Assembly (NCBI RefSeq): GCF_004522215.1
Contig: NZ_SDLR01000002.1
Span: 1,010,047 to 1,074,046, forward strand
DNA: 64,000 nucleotides
From: Ammoniphilus sp. YIM 78166
GTDB lineage: Bacteria; Bacillota; Bacilli; Aneurinibacillales; RAOX-1
Direction: 5' to 3'
Part shown: positions 27,451-36,633 of the stretch, piece by piece
How positions within the stretch are numbered: position 1 is the first letter of the stretch
Layout: every line of letters starts with the position of its first letter
The notes under the pieces: model-generated
What the model was told of the DNA's origin: nothing
What the model saw: only the letters and a program-made list of their open reading frames with translations
Database searches by the model: none
Translations under genes and position numbers: made by a program

Positions 27451-28524
27451 ATGGATTTACACACGGATGTTTGTATTGTCGGTGCCGGACCAGCAGGAGC
27501 ATTACTCGGATTTGTTTTAGCAAGTCATGGGATTTCAACGGTTCTTATCGAACGATACGGAAGCGTTGAGAAGGAATTTCGCGGGGAGCATTTAAATTCT
27601 GATGCGGTTCAAGTTTTAAAAAAATATAGGGTGTTCGAAAAGATAAAAGAACGTGGAATTTTAGCCATGAAGCGGGTCGAGTATTTTTATCAGAATCAAC
27701 GAATCAAAGTGATGGATCTTGACGAAGAAGAAGGCAATGTAAGCATTCATTTTCCACATGGAAATTTACTTCAAGTCCTCATAGAAGAATCCAAGAAATA
27801 TGAAAACTACAGGATTTTAATGAATACAACAGTCTTGGATTTATGTCAAAATAAAGAAGGAAGTTATATAGGTTTAACAGCTAAAAGTGGTGATGAAATC
27901 ATAACCATTCATAGCCATTGTGTTATAGGTGCTGATGGTCGTTATTCTACCGTTCGTAAAATAGCAGACATTCCTACAGAAATCATCAAGCATGGCTATG
28001 ACGTTTTATGGGCAAAAATCCCCGCTCCTACCCATTGGGACCCAACAATAAGGTTAGCTCTAGTTAATCATAAACAACTGGCTTTATTTACTCAAACAGG
28101 TGGCTTTCTTCAAATTGGCTGGAATATCGAAGAGGGGGCTTACTTTGACCTTATCAAACAACCCTTTGAGCCATTTATCACAGAACTCTTGGAGGTATTT
28201 CCAGAGTTGACCAATACCGTTAGAAGTAACATTCAATCGTGGAGGGACTTTGTAAACCTTCGTGTTCAAAGCTGCCGTTGTTCGACGTGGGTCAAAGACG
28301 GATTGTCTATCCTGGGGGATGCCGCCCACACGATGAGTCCAACAGGGGCAATAGGAGTAAGTGCCGCACTGAAAGATGCTGATATTCTAGGAGAAATTCT
28401 AATTGAAGCTTGCAAGCAAAATGATTTCAGCACCTTTAAGCTGAAGGAATTTGAACATAGACGAAGAGATGAAATTGAAAAACTGCAAGCTGAACAGTTA
28501 GAAAAAGAAGTGAATTATGTTTAG
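27451..28524 (+). CDS. FAD-dependent monooxygenase (aromatic hydroxylase type)
   Basis: A 357-residue flavoprotein of the p-hydroxybenzoate-hydroxylase-like family. The dinucleotide-binding motif GAGPAG is at residues 11-16, and the second FAD motif ILGDAAHTMSPTGAIGVSAAL is at about residue 286. FRGEHLNSDAVQVL and VIGADGRYSTVRK are also typical, the latter being the DG motif. Many members are about 380-400 residues long, so this one is slightly short at the C-terminus. AGGAGGTGAG precedes the ATG. It may act on quinone-like or phenolic compounds together with the two preceding genes. Confidence 0.85.
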   Translation: MDLHTDVCIVGAGPAGALLGFVLASHGISTVLIERYGSVEKEFRGEHLNSDAVQVLKKYRVFEKIKERGILAMKRVEYFYQNQRIKVMDLDEEEGNVSIHFPHGNLLQVLIEESKKYENYRILMNTTVLDLCQNKEGSYIGLTAKSGDEIITIHSHCVIGADGRYSTVRKIADIPTEIIKHGYDVLWAKIPAPTHWDPTIRLALVNHKQLALFTQTGGFLQIGWNIEEGAYFDLIKQPFEPFITELLEVFPELTNTVRSNIQSWRDFVNLRVQSCRCSTWVKDGLSILGDAAHTMSPTGAIGVSAALKDADILGEILIEACKQNDFSTFKLKEFEHRRRDEIEKLQAEQLEKEVNYV

Positions 28525-28548
28525 ATCCAAACCCCACTCTGGTATAAT
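28520..28548 (+). promoter_or_regulatory. Candidate promoter for the palm-domain regulator gene
   Basis: TTTAGA, a 17-base spacer and TATAAT preceded by TGG, 45 bases before the ATG at 28593. It overlaps the 3' end of the monooxygenase gene. Confidence 0.5.
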
Positions 28549-28592
28549 CTTAAATCATGTCCTAAAGGAATCAGAAGGAGCATAGAAGGATT

Positions 28593-29891
28593 ATGCATAG
28601 AATTGGAGTGGTCGGTCCATCCGAATCCGTAGACCGGATACTAGAGGTTGCCAATGAATATGAGCATGAGATCAAATTTATCCCATTTCCCTATGAGGAA
28701 TCCAGGGAAGCGAAATTGATTGTGGAAGAACATCATCATGAAGTGAATGGCTGGTTCTTTTCAGGCCCCATTCCTTATAATATGGCCAAAAAGGTACTGG
28801 GCCCAAATGCAGATTACGTCTATTCTCCTAATACGGGATCAAGTCTCTATCGATGTCTTTTGCAGCTGTTCCATCATCACGAGCAAGCGTTGCAGGGAAT
28901 ATCGATCGATATGATTGAAACGGAGGATATTTCTGAATCACTGAATGAACTGGAGATTCCCATTCGCGATCTTTATGTAGAATTATTTGACGAGGAGTAT
29001 AACCCTCAGGAGCTGGTTCAATTTCATCTTCAATTATGGAAGGACGGAAAAACCAAAGGGGCCTTAACCACCTTGAGTTCCGTTTACCATGCCTTAAAGA
29101 ATGAAGGAGTCCCCGTTTTTCGAATTTTCATTACCAAAATGGAAATCAGACAAGCTCTGAAAATTATTATCGAGAAAGTAAAAAGTTCTTACTTTAAGGA
29201 TACCCAAATTGGTGTGGAAATCATTGAATTTACTCAATATGAGCAAATTGCGGAAAAGGTTCAGACAAGGGTCCAGCTGCAACAGTTAGAATTGAGAATC
29301 AAGCAGACGCTTCTCCATCTATGTGAAAAATTAGATGGTTCATTCATGGAAATTGGCGACGGGCGCTATCAGATTTTTAGTTCGCGTGGTGCCATTGAAC
29401 GGGAAATTGACATGCTGCAATCGTCTGTTCAACAATTAATCCTGGATGCTGGAGTTCCTGTAGCAGTCGGCATCGGGTTTGGAGAGACGGCCTCCTCAGC
29501 GGAGATGAATGCCTATAAAGCCGTTCAATTTTCAAAAGAAAAAGCGAATCATGGAATTAGCATCGTTCAGGAAGATGGCACGATCATTGAATCGGTCGGC
29601 CAAGACGAAGAATTAGCCTATGCTTACCGATCCCATGATAAAGGACTTCTGGAGAAACTGCATCAGGCAAACATCAATATTAAAACATACAGCAAGATAG
29701 AGGCTCTTATCCATCGTATGGGCTGGGAGGGCTTCACCACGGCGGATCTGGCTTCCCATTTATCGATGACGAAACGGAATGCTCAGCGAATCGTGGCTAG
29801 TTTATGTGAATTCGGTCTTGCGGAAATTGATGGGGAGGAGTCCCATTCTACACGAGGAAGGCCGAGTAAAATATATCGATTAACAAAATAA
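28593..29891 (+). CDS. Uncharacterised multidomain regulator: N-terminal sensor-like region, palm-like domain, C-terminal winged helix
   Basis: A 432-residue protein that I cannot assign to a named family. Residues 1-130 begin with an alternating alpha/beta pattern (RIGVVGPSESVDRIL, NGWFFSGPIPYNMAKK) like a Rossmann-type or periplasmic-binding-like lobe. Residues about 245-330 resemble the GGDEF/GTP-cyclohydrolase III palm fold (GDGRYQIFSSRG, VAVGIGFGETASSAEMNAYKA) but lack a GGDEF signature. Residues 360-432 form a winged helix (FTTADLASHLSMTKRNAQRIVASL, TRGRPSKIYRL). It probably senses a nucleotide or metabolite and controls the M20/AbgT operon downstream, which has its own promoter. Confidence 0.7.
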   Translation: MHRIGVVGPSESVDRILEVANEYEHEIKFIPFPYEESREAKLIVEEHHHEVNGWFFSGPIPYNMAKKVLGPNADYVYSPNTGSSLYRCLLQLFHHHEQALQGISIDMIETEDISESLNELEIPIRDLYVELFDEEYNPQELVQFHLQLWKDGKTKGALTTLSSVYHALKNEGVPVFRIFITKMEIRQALKIIIEKVKSSYFKDTQIGVEIIEFTQYEQIAEKVQTRVQLQQLELRIKQTLLHLCEKLDGSFMEIGDGRYQIFSSRGAIEREIDMLQSSVQQLILDAGVPVAVGIGFGETASSAEMNAYKAVQFSKEKANHGISIVQEDGTIIESVGQDEELAYAYRSHDKGLLEKLHQANINIKTYSKIEALIHRMGWEGFTTADLASHLSMTKRNAQRIVASLCEFGLAEIDGEESHSTRGRPSKIYRLTK

Positions 29892-29903
29892 TGCCACTCA
29901 ATG

Positions 29904-29927
29904 ACACCCAATATTGGGTGTTTTTTC
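29904..29927 (+). terminator. Intrinsic terminator after the palm-domain regulator gene
   Basis: ACACCCAAT and ATTGGGTGT form a tight hairpin followed by six T bases, 12 bases after the stop. Confidence 0.85.
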
Positions 29928-29933
29928 TTTGTA

Positions 29934-29962
29934 TTGATTAAACGATTGTAAGCGTATATAAT
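29934..29962 (+). promoter_or_regulatory. Promoter overlapped by a cre-like site before the M20/AbgT operon
   Basis: TTGATT, a 17-base spacer and TATAAT. TTGTAAGCGTATATA (29946-29960) overlaps the spacer and -10 and matches the cre consensus with one mismatch. This placement would let CcpA block RNA polymerase. Confidence 0.6.
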
Positions 29963-30037
29963 AAAAACAAATAACGAAATTATCGCTTAGTGTTCGTTAA
30001 ATTTCGAAATGAATATGTGACGAAAGGATTTGTTTAT

Positions 30038-31246
30038 ATGTCTATTATAGAAAAACACTTAATCAATGAATGGGTAAATTCGGTGGAGGACGATGTGATC
30101 AGATGGAGAAGATATTTTCATAGAAACCCTGAATTATCGTTCCAAGAAGAAAAGACAGCTCAATATGTTTATGAGACCCTCCAATCGTTTGGAAACCTAG
30201 AAATTTCGCGGCCTACGAAGACAAGTGTGGTGGCGCGTCTCATCGGGAAACAACCGGGTAAGGTTCTCGGTTTGCGAGCGGATATGGATGCGCTTGCGAT
30301 TCAGGAGGAGAACGACTTTGAATTCGCTTCCCAGATCCCTGGAGTGATGCATGCCTGTGGACATGACGCTCATACAGCCATGCTGTTGGGGACCGCCAAG
30401 ATTCTTGTTTCAATGAAAGATCAAATCAAGGGCGAGGTCCGCTTTATCTTCCAACACGCGGAAGAAATACATCCAGGCGGAGCCCAAGAAATGGTGAGAG
30501 CCGGAGTGTTGGATGGGGTTGATCTCATGATCGGTATCCATCTGATGTCAACGATTCCAGTAGGGAAAATTGGCCTTATTTACGGACCGGTTACAGCGAA
30601 TTCAGACCGATTCAACATTACGATCCAAGGGAAGGGTGGACATGCCTCCCAGCCAGAATTGACGATTGATCCGCTGGCCATTGGCGCCCAAGTGGTTACG
30701 AATTTGCAGCAAATTGTAGCTAGAAATACATCGCCACTTGATAAGTTGGTCGTTTCTGTGACCAATTTCCAAGCGGGGAACGGTGCTTATAATGTCATTC
30801 CGGATACGGTGAAATTAAGCGGATCGGTTCGCAGTTTTGGGAAGGAAGTACGGGAACATACGGTAAAAACGATGGAGCAGATCATTAAAGGGATCACCGA
30901 GGCGCATGGAGCGACCTATGAATTTGACTATTGCCATGGTTACGGTTCCGTAGTAAATGACGAAAATGTTACCAAGCTTATGGAAGATACAATAGTAGAA
31001 AGATGGGGACAAGATCGACTATTGCCTATGTCGCCATTAATGGGTGGAGAAGATTTTTCCGCTTTTGCGGACAAGGTCCCTAGCTGCTTCTTACTTGTGG
31101 GAGCAAGAAATGAAGAGAAGGGAATCATCTATCCACATCATCACCCGCGTTTTACAGTGGATGAAGACTCTCTTCGGGATGGCGTGGCCCTGTTTGTTCA
31201 TGCGGTACAAAAGATTCTAACATCAAATAAAAATAAGGGGGATTGA
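30038..31246 (+). CDS. M20 family amidohydrolase (M20D, N-acyl amino acid hydrolase type)
   Basis: A 402-residue dinuclear metallohydrolase. Metal ligands are visible in VMHACGHDAHTA, the FQHAEEIHPGGA pair of Glu, and PHHHPRF near the C-terminus; LRADMDALAIQEEN is the Asp-containing strand. The dimerisation lid lies at about residues 180-290. The ATG at 30038 has GAAAGGA nine bases upstream and fits the family N-terminus; the frame extends 16 codons upstream without a site. It precedes an AbgT transporter, so it probably hydrolyses the imported N-acyl or peptide-like compound. The exact substrate (hippurate, N-acetyl amino acid, aminoacyl) cannot be told. Confidence 0.9.
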   Translation: MSIIEKHLINEWVNSVEDDVIRWRRYFHRNPELSFQEEKTAQYVYETLQSFGNLEISRPTKTSVVARLIGKQPGKVLGLRADMDALAIQEENDFEFASQIPGVMHACGHDAHTAMLLGTAKILVSMKDQIKGEVRFIFQHAEEIHPGGAQEMVRAGVLDGVDLMIGIHLMSTIPVGKIGLIYGPVTANSDRFNITIQGKGGHASQPELTIDPLAIGAQVVTNLQQIVARNTSPLDKLVVSVTNFQAGNGAYNVIPDTVKLSGSVRSFGKEVREHTVKTMEQIIKGITEAHGATYEFDYCHGYGSVVNDENVTKLMEDTIVERWGQDRLLPMSPLMGGEDFSAFADKVPSCFLLVGARNEEKGIIYPHHHPRFTVDEDSLRDGVALFVHAVQKILTSNKNKGD

Positions 31247-31248
31247 AG

Positions 31249-32781
31249 ATGGTCAGAAAACCAGTAGACGCGCAGCCGCCCATTCCTGAATTTGAACAAA
31301 AGGGGATTCTGAAATGGATTGAAAAGACGGGAAACAAGTTTCCCCATCCATTTATGCTATTTGTATATTTATGTGGCATTTTTATCGTCATCTCCGCGGT
31401 CTTAGGCGCGATGAAAGTATCTGTTGTTCATCCGGGAACGGGTGAAACGGCCACCGTCAAAAGCTTGTTAAGCCAAGAAGGCGTACATTGGATTCTTACG
31501 AATATGCTGAAGAACTTTACGAGTTTTCCTGCACTTGGCTTGGTATTGGGGATGACGCTCGGAATTGGTATAGCCGAAAAGGTCGGTTTGATTCAAGGGG
31601 TTCTGCGTGCTTTGATTTCGAAGGTGCCGAAGGCAATGCTTAGTTTTGCGGTTGTGTTAATAGGGATATTGGGAAACTTGGCTTCAGATGCAGCCATCGC
31701 CATCATTCCACCTATGGGTGCCATGATCTTCCTTGCCATGGGGCGCCATCCTCTTGCCGGGTTTGCAGCTGGTGTAGCGGGATGGGGAGCAGGTTTTACG
31801 GCAAACCTATTTATTGCCGGGACGGATGCCCTGTTGTCCGGAATTAGTACGGAAGCGGTAAAAACGGTCAACCCGGACTTTGTTGTTACGCCGATTGATA
31901 ACTGGTTTTTCATGTCTGCATCCGTTTTTATTCTAGCCATCCTTGGCGCATGGGTTACCGATAAGTTGGTAGAACCACGATTGGGCACCTACCAAGGAGA
32001 TCACATCAAGATGGAGGCATTCACGGCAAAAGAAAGGCGCGCATTAAAGGCAACTGGAATAACAGCTCTTATTTTTATCGCCATTATTGCTTTATTAGTG
32101 GTTCCGGAAGGTGCATTTCTTCGTGATCCGAAAACCGGGGGAATCCTGACTTCTCCATTTTTAAAAGGTATCATTCCGATTATTCTATTATTCTTCATTG
32201 TAACATCAACGGTATACGGTAAAATCGTGGGGGTTATCCAAACTTCATCGGATATTCCTAAGTTAATGACCGAATCGATGAAAATGATGGCCGGTTTTAT
32301 TGTATTAGTCTTCGCCGCTTCTCAATTCATCGCTTTCTTTGATTGGACCAATGTTGGAATTGTCATGGCCGTCAATGGGTCAGAGTTTTTAAAGAGTATC
32401 AATATGACTGGATTTTCCGTGATTGTTGTGTTCATACTGTTTGTGGCCATCATGAATCTATTCATTGCAAGCGGTTCCGCCATGTGGGCGATGTTAGCGC
32501 CGGTGTTCATTCCTATGTTCATGCTATTGGATTATCATCCTGCCTTTGTCCAAGTCGCTTTCCGTGTGGCCGATTCGTCGACCAATATGATCACGCCGAT
32601 GAATCCCTATTTACCACTGGTTTTAGCGTATTATCAGCAGTATAAGAAGGATTCTGGAATGGGGACGGTCTTTTCCACCATGATGCCTTATGCGATCTTG
32701 TTCTTGCTGATTTGGATCGTGCAGATGGCCGTCTGGTATTTCCTTGGATTGCCTTTTGGGCCAGGGGTTTATGCCAAGTAG
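31249..32781 (+). CDS. abgT: AbgT family transporter (p-aminobenzoyl-glutamate type)
   Basis: A 510-residue membrane protein with about 11 helices. Family stretches include GNKFPHPFMLFVYLCG, LGNLASDAAIAIIPPMGAMIF, GAGFTANLFIAGTDALLSGI and RVADSSTNMITPMNPYLPLVL. AbgT of E. coli imports p-aminobenzoyl-glutamate; other members (MtrF, YdaH) export sulfonamides. The ATG at 31249 has GGGGG seven bases upstream. It lies between two M20 hydrolase genes, which supports import of an amide-linked compound. Confidence 0.92.
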   Translation: MVRKPVDAQPPIPEFEQKGILKWIEKTGNKFPHPFMLFVYLCGIFIVISAVLGAMKVSVVHPGTGETATVKSLLSQEGVHWILTNMLKNFTSFPALGLVLGMTLGIGIAEKVGLIQGVLRALISKVPKAMLSFAVVLIGILGNLASDAAIAIIPPMGAMIFLAMGRHPLAGFAAGVAGWGAGFTANLFIAGTDALLSGISTEAVKTVNPDFVVTPIDNWFFMSASVFILAILGAWVTDKLVEPRLGTYQGDHIKMEAFTAKERRALKATGITALIFIAIIALLVVPEGAFLRDPKTGGILTSPFLKGIIPIILLFFIVTSTVYGKIVGVIQTSSDIPKLMTESMKMMAGFIVLVFAASQFIAFFDWTNVGIVMAVNGSEFLKSINMTGFSVIVVFILFVAIMNLFIASGSAMWAMLAPVFIPMFMLLDYHPAFVQVAFRVADSSTNMITPMNPYLPLVLAYYQQYKKDSGMGTVFSTMMPYAILFLLIWIVQMAVWYFLGLPFGPGVYAK

Positions 32782-32810
32782 AGGATTAATCTTATAAGGG
32801 GTTGCTTTGA

Positions 32811-34073
32811 ATGGATGTTATTTCTTTAAGAAGAGAGTTTCATCAATATCCTGAGGTTGGTTTTACGGAATTTCGGACGGCTTCCCGAGTGGTTGAAATG
32901 TTAACCTCCCTTGGATTCGATGTCATCTATGGGAAAGAGGCAATGGATGCTGACTCCCGTCGTGGGGTGCCGGCAGAAGAAGATCTTCAAGTAGCTTATG
33001 AACGAGCGTTGCGGGATGGGGCTAATCCTGACATTCTCGAAAAAATGAAGGGAGGCCACACGGCGGTTATCGGCGTACTAAGAGGGAAAGGCAATGGATC
33101 TACCGTTGCTTTCCGGTTTGACATGGATGCTTTGCCAATTCAGGAGAGTCAAGATCCTGACCATTTTCCCCAATCGGATGGATTTGGTTCTCATTATGCC
33201 GGTAATATGCATGCTTGTGCCCATGATGCCCATACGGCCATCGGTTTAGGATTGGCCCACAAGCTTTCAAAACGGGATTTTTCCGGAACCGTAAAGCTCA
33301 TTTTTCAGCCTGCAGAAGAGGGGGTGCGAGGGGCTTACGCGATTGTGCAAAAAGGGATCTTGGATGATGTCGATTATATTTTTTGTCATCATCTCGGTAC
33401 GAATGTTCCTACAGGTGAAATGTACGGTGGTTCCTCGGGTTTTCTGGCCAGCACCAAAATGGCCGCTCATTTTTACGGAGTGCCATCCCATGCGGGAGCG
33501 TCCCCTGAAAAAGGAAAGAACGCCTTAATGGGAGCAGCTACGGCTTTGTTGAATATTCATGCGATTCCACGGTTCAGTACAGGTGCCACACGCGTAAATG
33601 TGGGAGTGCTGGAAGGGGGAACCGCTGCCAATATCATTCCTGAGTATGCGAAGATGATCCTTGAAACACGTTCCGTTTCAGAGGAAGCCAATCAGGAGTT
33701 GGAAAGACGCGTTAAACATATTATTGCCCAGAGCGCAGCCATGCACGAGCTCCGCTATAAAATCGATATTATCGGTGCGGCGATTCCTATTCATTGTGAC
33801 CCGGAATTAGTGGCCGTCGCTATGGAAGAAGCTGAGCATATCGAAGGATTTTCTTCGGTGAATGGGCTGCAGGAATCCGGTGCACTAGGAAGTGAAGATG
33901 CAAGCTTCATGATTCGGCGTGTACAGGAAAGAGGCGGGAAAGGAACGTATATGATAATCGGCTCGGATCTTCCTGCACCGCATCATCATCCGAAGTTTGA
34001 TATCCAAGAGGAGGTTCTGCCTCTGGCTGTGGACCTTTTATATCGAATTGTTGTACGGATGTTGAGTGAATAG
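32811..34073 (+). CDS. abgA: M20 peptidase resembling p-aminobenzoyl-glutamate hydrolase subunit A
   Basis: A 420-residue M20 hydrolase. The N-terminal LRREFHQYPEVGFTEFRTAS, the SRRGVPAEEDL stretch and the insertion ERALRDGANPDILEKM are characteristic of AbgA and absent from ordinary M20D enzymes. The metal motif reads MHACAHDAHTA (Ala in place of the common Gly), with FQPAEEG and PHHHPKF. An in-frame stop just before the ATG fixes the start. AbgA acts with AbgB in E. coli; an AbgB-like gene lies 10 kb downstream rather than adjacent. The operon ends at a strong hairpin. Confidence 0.85.
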   Translation: MDVISLRREFHQYPEVGFTEFRTASRVVEMLTSLGFDVIYGKEAMDADSRRGVPAEEDLQVAYERALRDGANPDILEKMKGGHTAVIGVLRGKGNGSTVAFRFDMDALPIQESQDPDHFPQSDGFGSHYAGNMHACAHDAHTAIGLGLAHKLSKRDFSGTVKLIFQPAEEGVRGAYAIVQKGILDDVDYIFCHHLGTNVPTGEMYGGSSGFLASTKMAAHFYGVPSHAGASPEKGKNALMGAATALLNIHAIPRFSTGATRVNVGVLEGGTAANIIPEYAKMILETRSVSEEANQELERRVKHIIAQSAAMHELRYKIDIIGAAIPIHCDPELVAVAMEEAEHIEGFSSVNGLQESGALGSEDASFMIRRVQERGGKGTYMIIGSDLPAPHHHPKFDIQEEVLPLAVDLLYRIVVRMLSE

Positions 34074-34076
34074 CAT

Positions 34077-34107
34077 ACAAACCCATGCTGATTAGGCATG
34101 GGTTTGT
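34077..34107. terminator. Bidirectional terminator, nearly identical to the one at 39354
   Basis: ACAAACCCATGC and GCATGGGTTTGT form a perfect 12-bp stem with a seven-base loop (TGATTAG), between abgA and the convergent PucR-type gene. Confidence 0.75.
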
Positions 34108-34112
34108 GCGTT

Positions 34113-36242
34113 TTACGTATCCACACTTGTTGGTGTATGATGGAAGCTTTCCTGCAAATGGCAGGCTAGTAGGATCGTTAAGAAGTCATCAGGCTCATTA
34201 AAGTTAAGATTTAATAATTCTTCAATTTTTTTAAGACGTTGGTAGAAGGTATTGATATGAATATGCAATTTCTCGGCAGTTTGGGTGGCTGACCTGTTGG
34301 ATGCAATATAGGTAATGAGGGTTTGCTCTAAATGATTGCTTTTCGCTTTTTCAGTCCACAATGGCGAGAGAATTTCATGCAAAAAATGTTGAATTTCTTG
34401 AGTCGGCTGGTTCAAGAACAATCGATTGAGGCCAATCTCTTCGTATCGCATAAGGCCTGTCCGGTTCCGGTTGGCCAAATAGACCAGGGTTTTGCTTGCT
34501 TCATCGTAACTTTTAGAAATATGTTCTAGCCCCTCATGTGGAGTGCTAATTCCTACTGATAAGGGCGGTCCTTCGCTGCTTTCCCATTCGGCTAAGATGG
34601 ATCGGAAAAGACGGGTGATCTCCGTGATAAGAGATGGATTCTTTAGCGAAATTAGCAAGGTGACTTTATTATTAAAACCAAAAACGAGCATGTCTACCGT
34701 CAGCAACCCTTTTTTTAAGATGGAGGATAACCGATGAATGTTGGCTTCCAATGTTTGTAGATCTTGATAAGCTGTAATTTCAAAGATAGCAACTGACAGA
34801 AAGGCAGACAGGTTAATGCCAAGTTCCTTCCCTTTAGCCAGTAATAGCTGTGGGTCTTTGTTTTGCAGTAATTCATTAAAAAATTCATGTGTTTTCTTAT
34901 AGTACACTTCGGTGAGTGTTTGTTTTTTAACTAGCTCTAGAGCGAGTATCCCTCCCCCTTGTTCGATGGTGATTTGATCCAGCTGAGAAAGCGGTCGAGT
35001 CATAGGGACAATGAAACACCCCAAAAAGACGGTACCGGAGTAGATGGGATAAAGATAATGGCTTGTTTGATCGGACAGATCGACATAAACCGGTTTTTTC
35101 CTTTGGGAGAAAATTTTTGCGATTTCCTCCATACTGAAAGGCGGATGTTGAAGGATCTGTTTTTTTGAATAATATTCCATATTGAGAAAATCCATAAAGG
35201 AAACAGTACGATCCATCATTCGATTGAGCTCTAAAATGATCGTTTCAGTCCCTTTATTTTGCAAGGAGAGCTGGGTTAAAGTTTTATGAATGTCATTTCT
35301 CTTTAACAAAAATTGATTCTTAGCCATTAATTGCTCACTTAATTCGGAAACCTCTTCAAATCGCATTTTTAATTCCGAATAAAGTTGTGCATTATGAATG
35401 GCGATGGCTGCTTGAGCGGCAAATCCTTGCAGTAAATGTAAATCACGGTTGGTTAGTTTTCCCTCTTTATTGAATTGATGAACGGTCATCACCCCGATCC
35501 GCTTTTCGCCCATCGAAACGGGTACACTAATTAAAGCTTTTAGATACGACGTCTTATCTACTGCAGCGTGAAGATGATAATAGTTGCCTTTCGACATAGT
35601 ACTCATCGCTTGGTAGATTTCCTCTTTTCGACCAAACATAATAGGTTTCCCTTCCTGAAATACATGGCCGGTAATGGCCTCTCCTATTTTCACCCTAAAA
35701 GAATGAATATTTTCATTAAAACCGACAGCAGCTTTGGGAACTAAAAGTTCCGTTTCAGGATCATAGAGTTGAAGATACCCGGCATCCATGACAGGGATGA
35801 ACGTGAGGGCGTTGCTTACGATGTTGGTCAGCAATTCATCCAAATCAAGGGAAGACGTAGTCTTGCGTATACTTTCTATCCATATATCCAATTCGGACTC
35901 TTTCGTTAGAATGATCTGTTGAGAATAAGAAAGATAGAAAAGAAGAAATAAATGTTCTAGTTCATCTTCCTTTAGAAGACAGGTTTCGTGAAGCATACCA
36001 ACCACAACGCGATATTCATCCGGATACGAAAAAGCAAAGTATACGTTATTTTTATGCTGAGTGATGGTGTATTTCGAATTTCCATTTGGAAAGGAAAGGA
36101 GGGGCGGAGGGGTTAATTCGCATTCCCCTTGCCTATAGGTCAATTGATAATGGTTATCTTGGGATTGTTGAATCCATACCTGATAAGGAACGTTTTTACA
36201 TTTTTTATTAAAGAATGACTGAATTAACGTAAAATCATCCAT
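34113..36242 (-). CDS. GAF-domain transcriptional regulator with PucR-type C-terminal HTH (paralogue 2)
   Basis: A 709-residue paralogue of the regulator at 0.9-2.9 kb and especially of the one at 39.4-41.5 kb. A GAF domain spans about residues 125-295 (ITGHVFQEGKPIMFGR, SVPVSMGEKRIGVMTVHQF, AAQAAIAIHNAQLY). A central region (about 330-560) contains a degenerate cyclase-like segment. The HTH near the C-terminus reads KLHIHINTFYQRLKKIEELL. The ATG follows AAAGG by nine bases. It is divergent from the DUF3311/SSS/M20 unit that it probably controls. Confidence 0.88.
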   Translation of the reverse strand: MDDFTLIQSFFNKKCKNVPYQVWIQQSQDNHYQLTYRQGECELTPPPLLSFPNGNSKYTITQHKNNVYFAFSYPDEYRVVVGMLHETCLLKEDELEHLFLLFYLSYSQQIILTKESELDIWIESIRKTTSSLDLDELLTNIVSNALTFIPVMDAGYLQLYDPETELLVPKAAVGFNENIHSFRVKIGEAITGHVFQEGKPIMFGRKEEIYQAMSTMSKGNYYHLHAAVDKTSYLKALISVPVSMGEKRIGVMTVHQFNKEGKLTNRDLHLLQGFAAQAAIAIHNAQLYSELKMRFEEVSELSEQLMAKNQFLLKRNDIHKTLTQLSLQNKGTETIILELNRMMDRTVSFMDFLNMEYYSKKQILQHPPFSMEEIAKIFSQRKKPVYVDLSDQTSHYLYPIYSGTVFLGCFIVPMTRPLSQLDQITIEQGGGILALELVKKQTLTEVYYKKTHEFFNELLQNKDPQLLLAKGKELGINLSAFLSVAIFEITAYQDLQTLEANIHRLSSILKKGLLTVDMLVFGFNNKVTLLISLKNPSLITEITRLFRSILAEWESSEGPPLSVGISTPHEGLEHISKSYDEASKTLVYLANRNRTGLMRYEEIGLNRLFLNQPTQEIQHFLHEILSPLWTEKAKSNHLEQTLITYIASNRSATQTAEKLHIHINTFYQRLKKIEELLNLNFNEPDDFLTILLACHLQESFHHTPTSVDT

Positions 36243-36306
36243 GGTTTAGCGCCTTTCCTATATAAGAATATACATATAATTAGATGATATTATATATAAA
36301 CCCACA

Positions 36307-36390
36307 TTGATATCATGTATAACATTTTATAATATTAGATAAGTGTTGAAAAGGATGGCGGTGGGAATGTATCTTTCGAAAGCGCTGTTA
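36307..36390 (+). promoter_or_regulatory. AT-rich promoter region with a cre-like site before the SSS operon
   Basis: TTGATA and TATAAT (36328-36333) are 15 bases apart. ATTTTATAATATT (36324-36336) recurs exactly before the DUF5058 operon at 41568. CGAAAGCGCTGTTA (36377-36390) is cre-like with two mismatches and lies downstream of the promoter. Confidence 0.4.
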
Positions 36391-36432
36391 TTTCCAGAGT
36401 TGATGCCATAAGAGATTTATTAAGGAGGGTAA

Positions 36433-36633
36433 ATGATGAAGTTGATTCATATCCTTACCTTGCTTCCATTTGTGGGGATGCTGGGTTTATTACCGCAAGT
36501 CAATAAGTTGGAACCTTTTGTTTTAGGTTTACCGTTTAACATGTTTTGGATTGTTTTGTGGGTTGTTCTTACGTCCGTTATTTTGGCCATTATTTATCGT
36601 CTTGATCCGGCCAATCGGGAAGGGGATGTGTAA
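36433..36633 (+). CDS. DUF3311 small membrane protein
   Basis: A 66-residue protein with two hydrophobic helices and the DUF3311 pattern LLPFVGMLGLLPQVNK, LGLPFNMFWIVLWVVLTSV and IIYRLDP. It ends directly against the start of the SSS symporter, the pairing normally seen for this family, so it is probably an accessory subunit of the transporter. AAGGAGGG lies before the tandem ATG codons. Confidence 0.85.
   Translation: MMKLIHILTLLPFVGMLGLLPQVNKLEPFVLGLPFNMFWIVLWVVLTSVILAIIYRLDPANREGDV

Noticed and set aside
30940..31391. Minus-strand frames across the M20/AbgT junction
   Set aside because: They are shadows of two convincing plus-strand genes and cross their conserved motifs.
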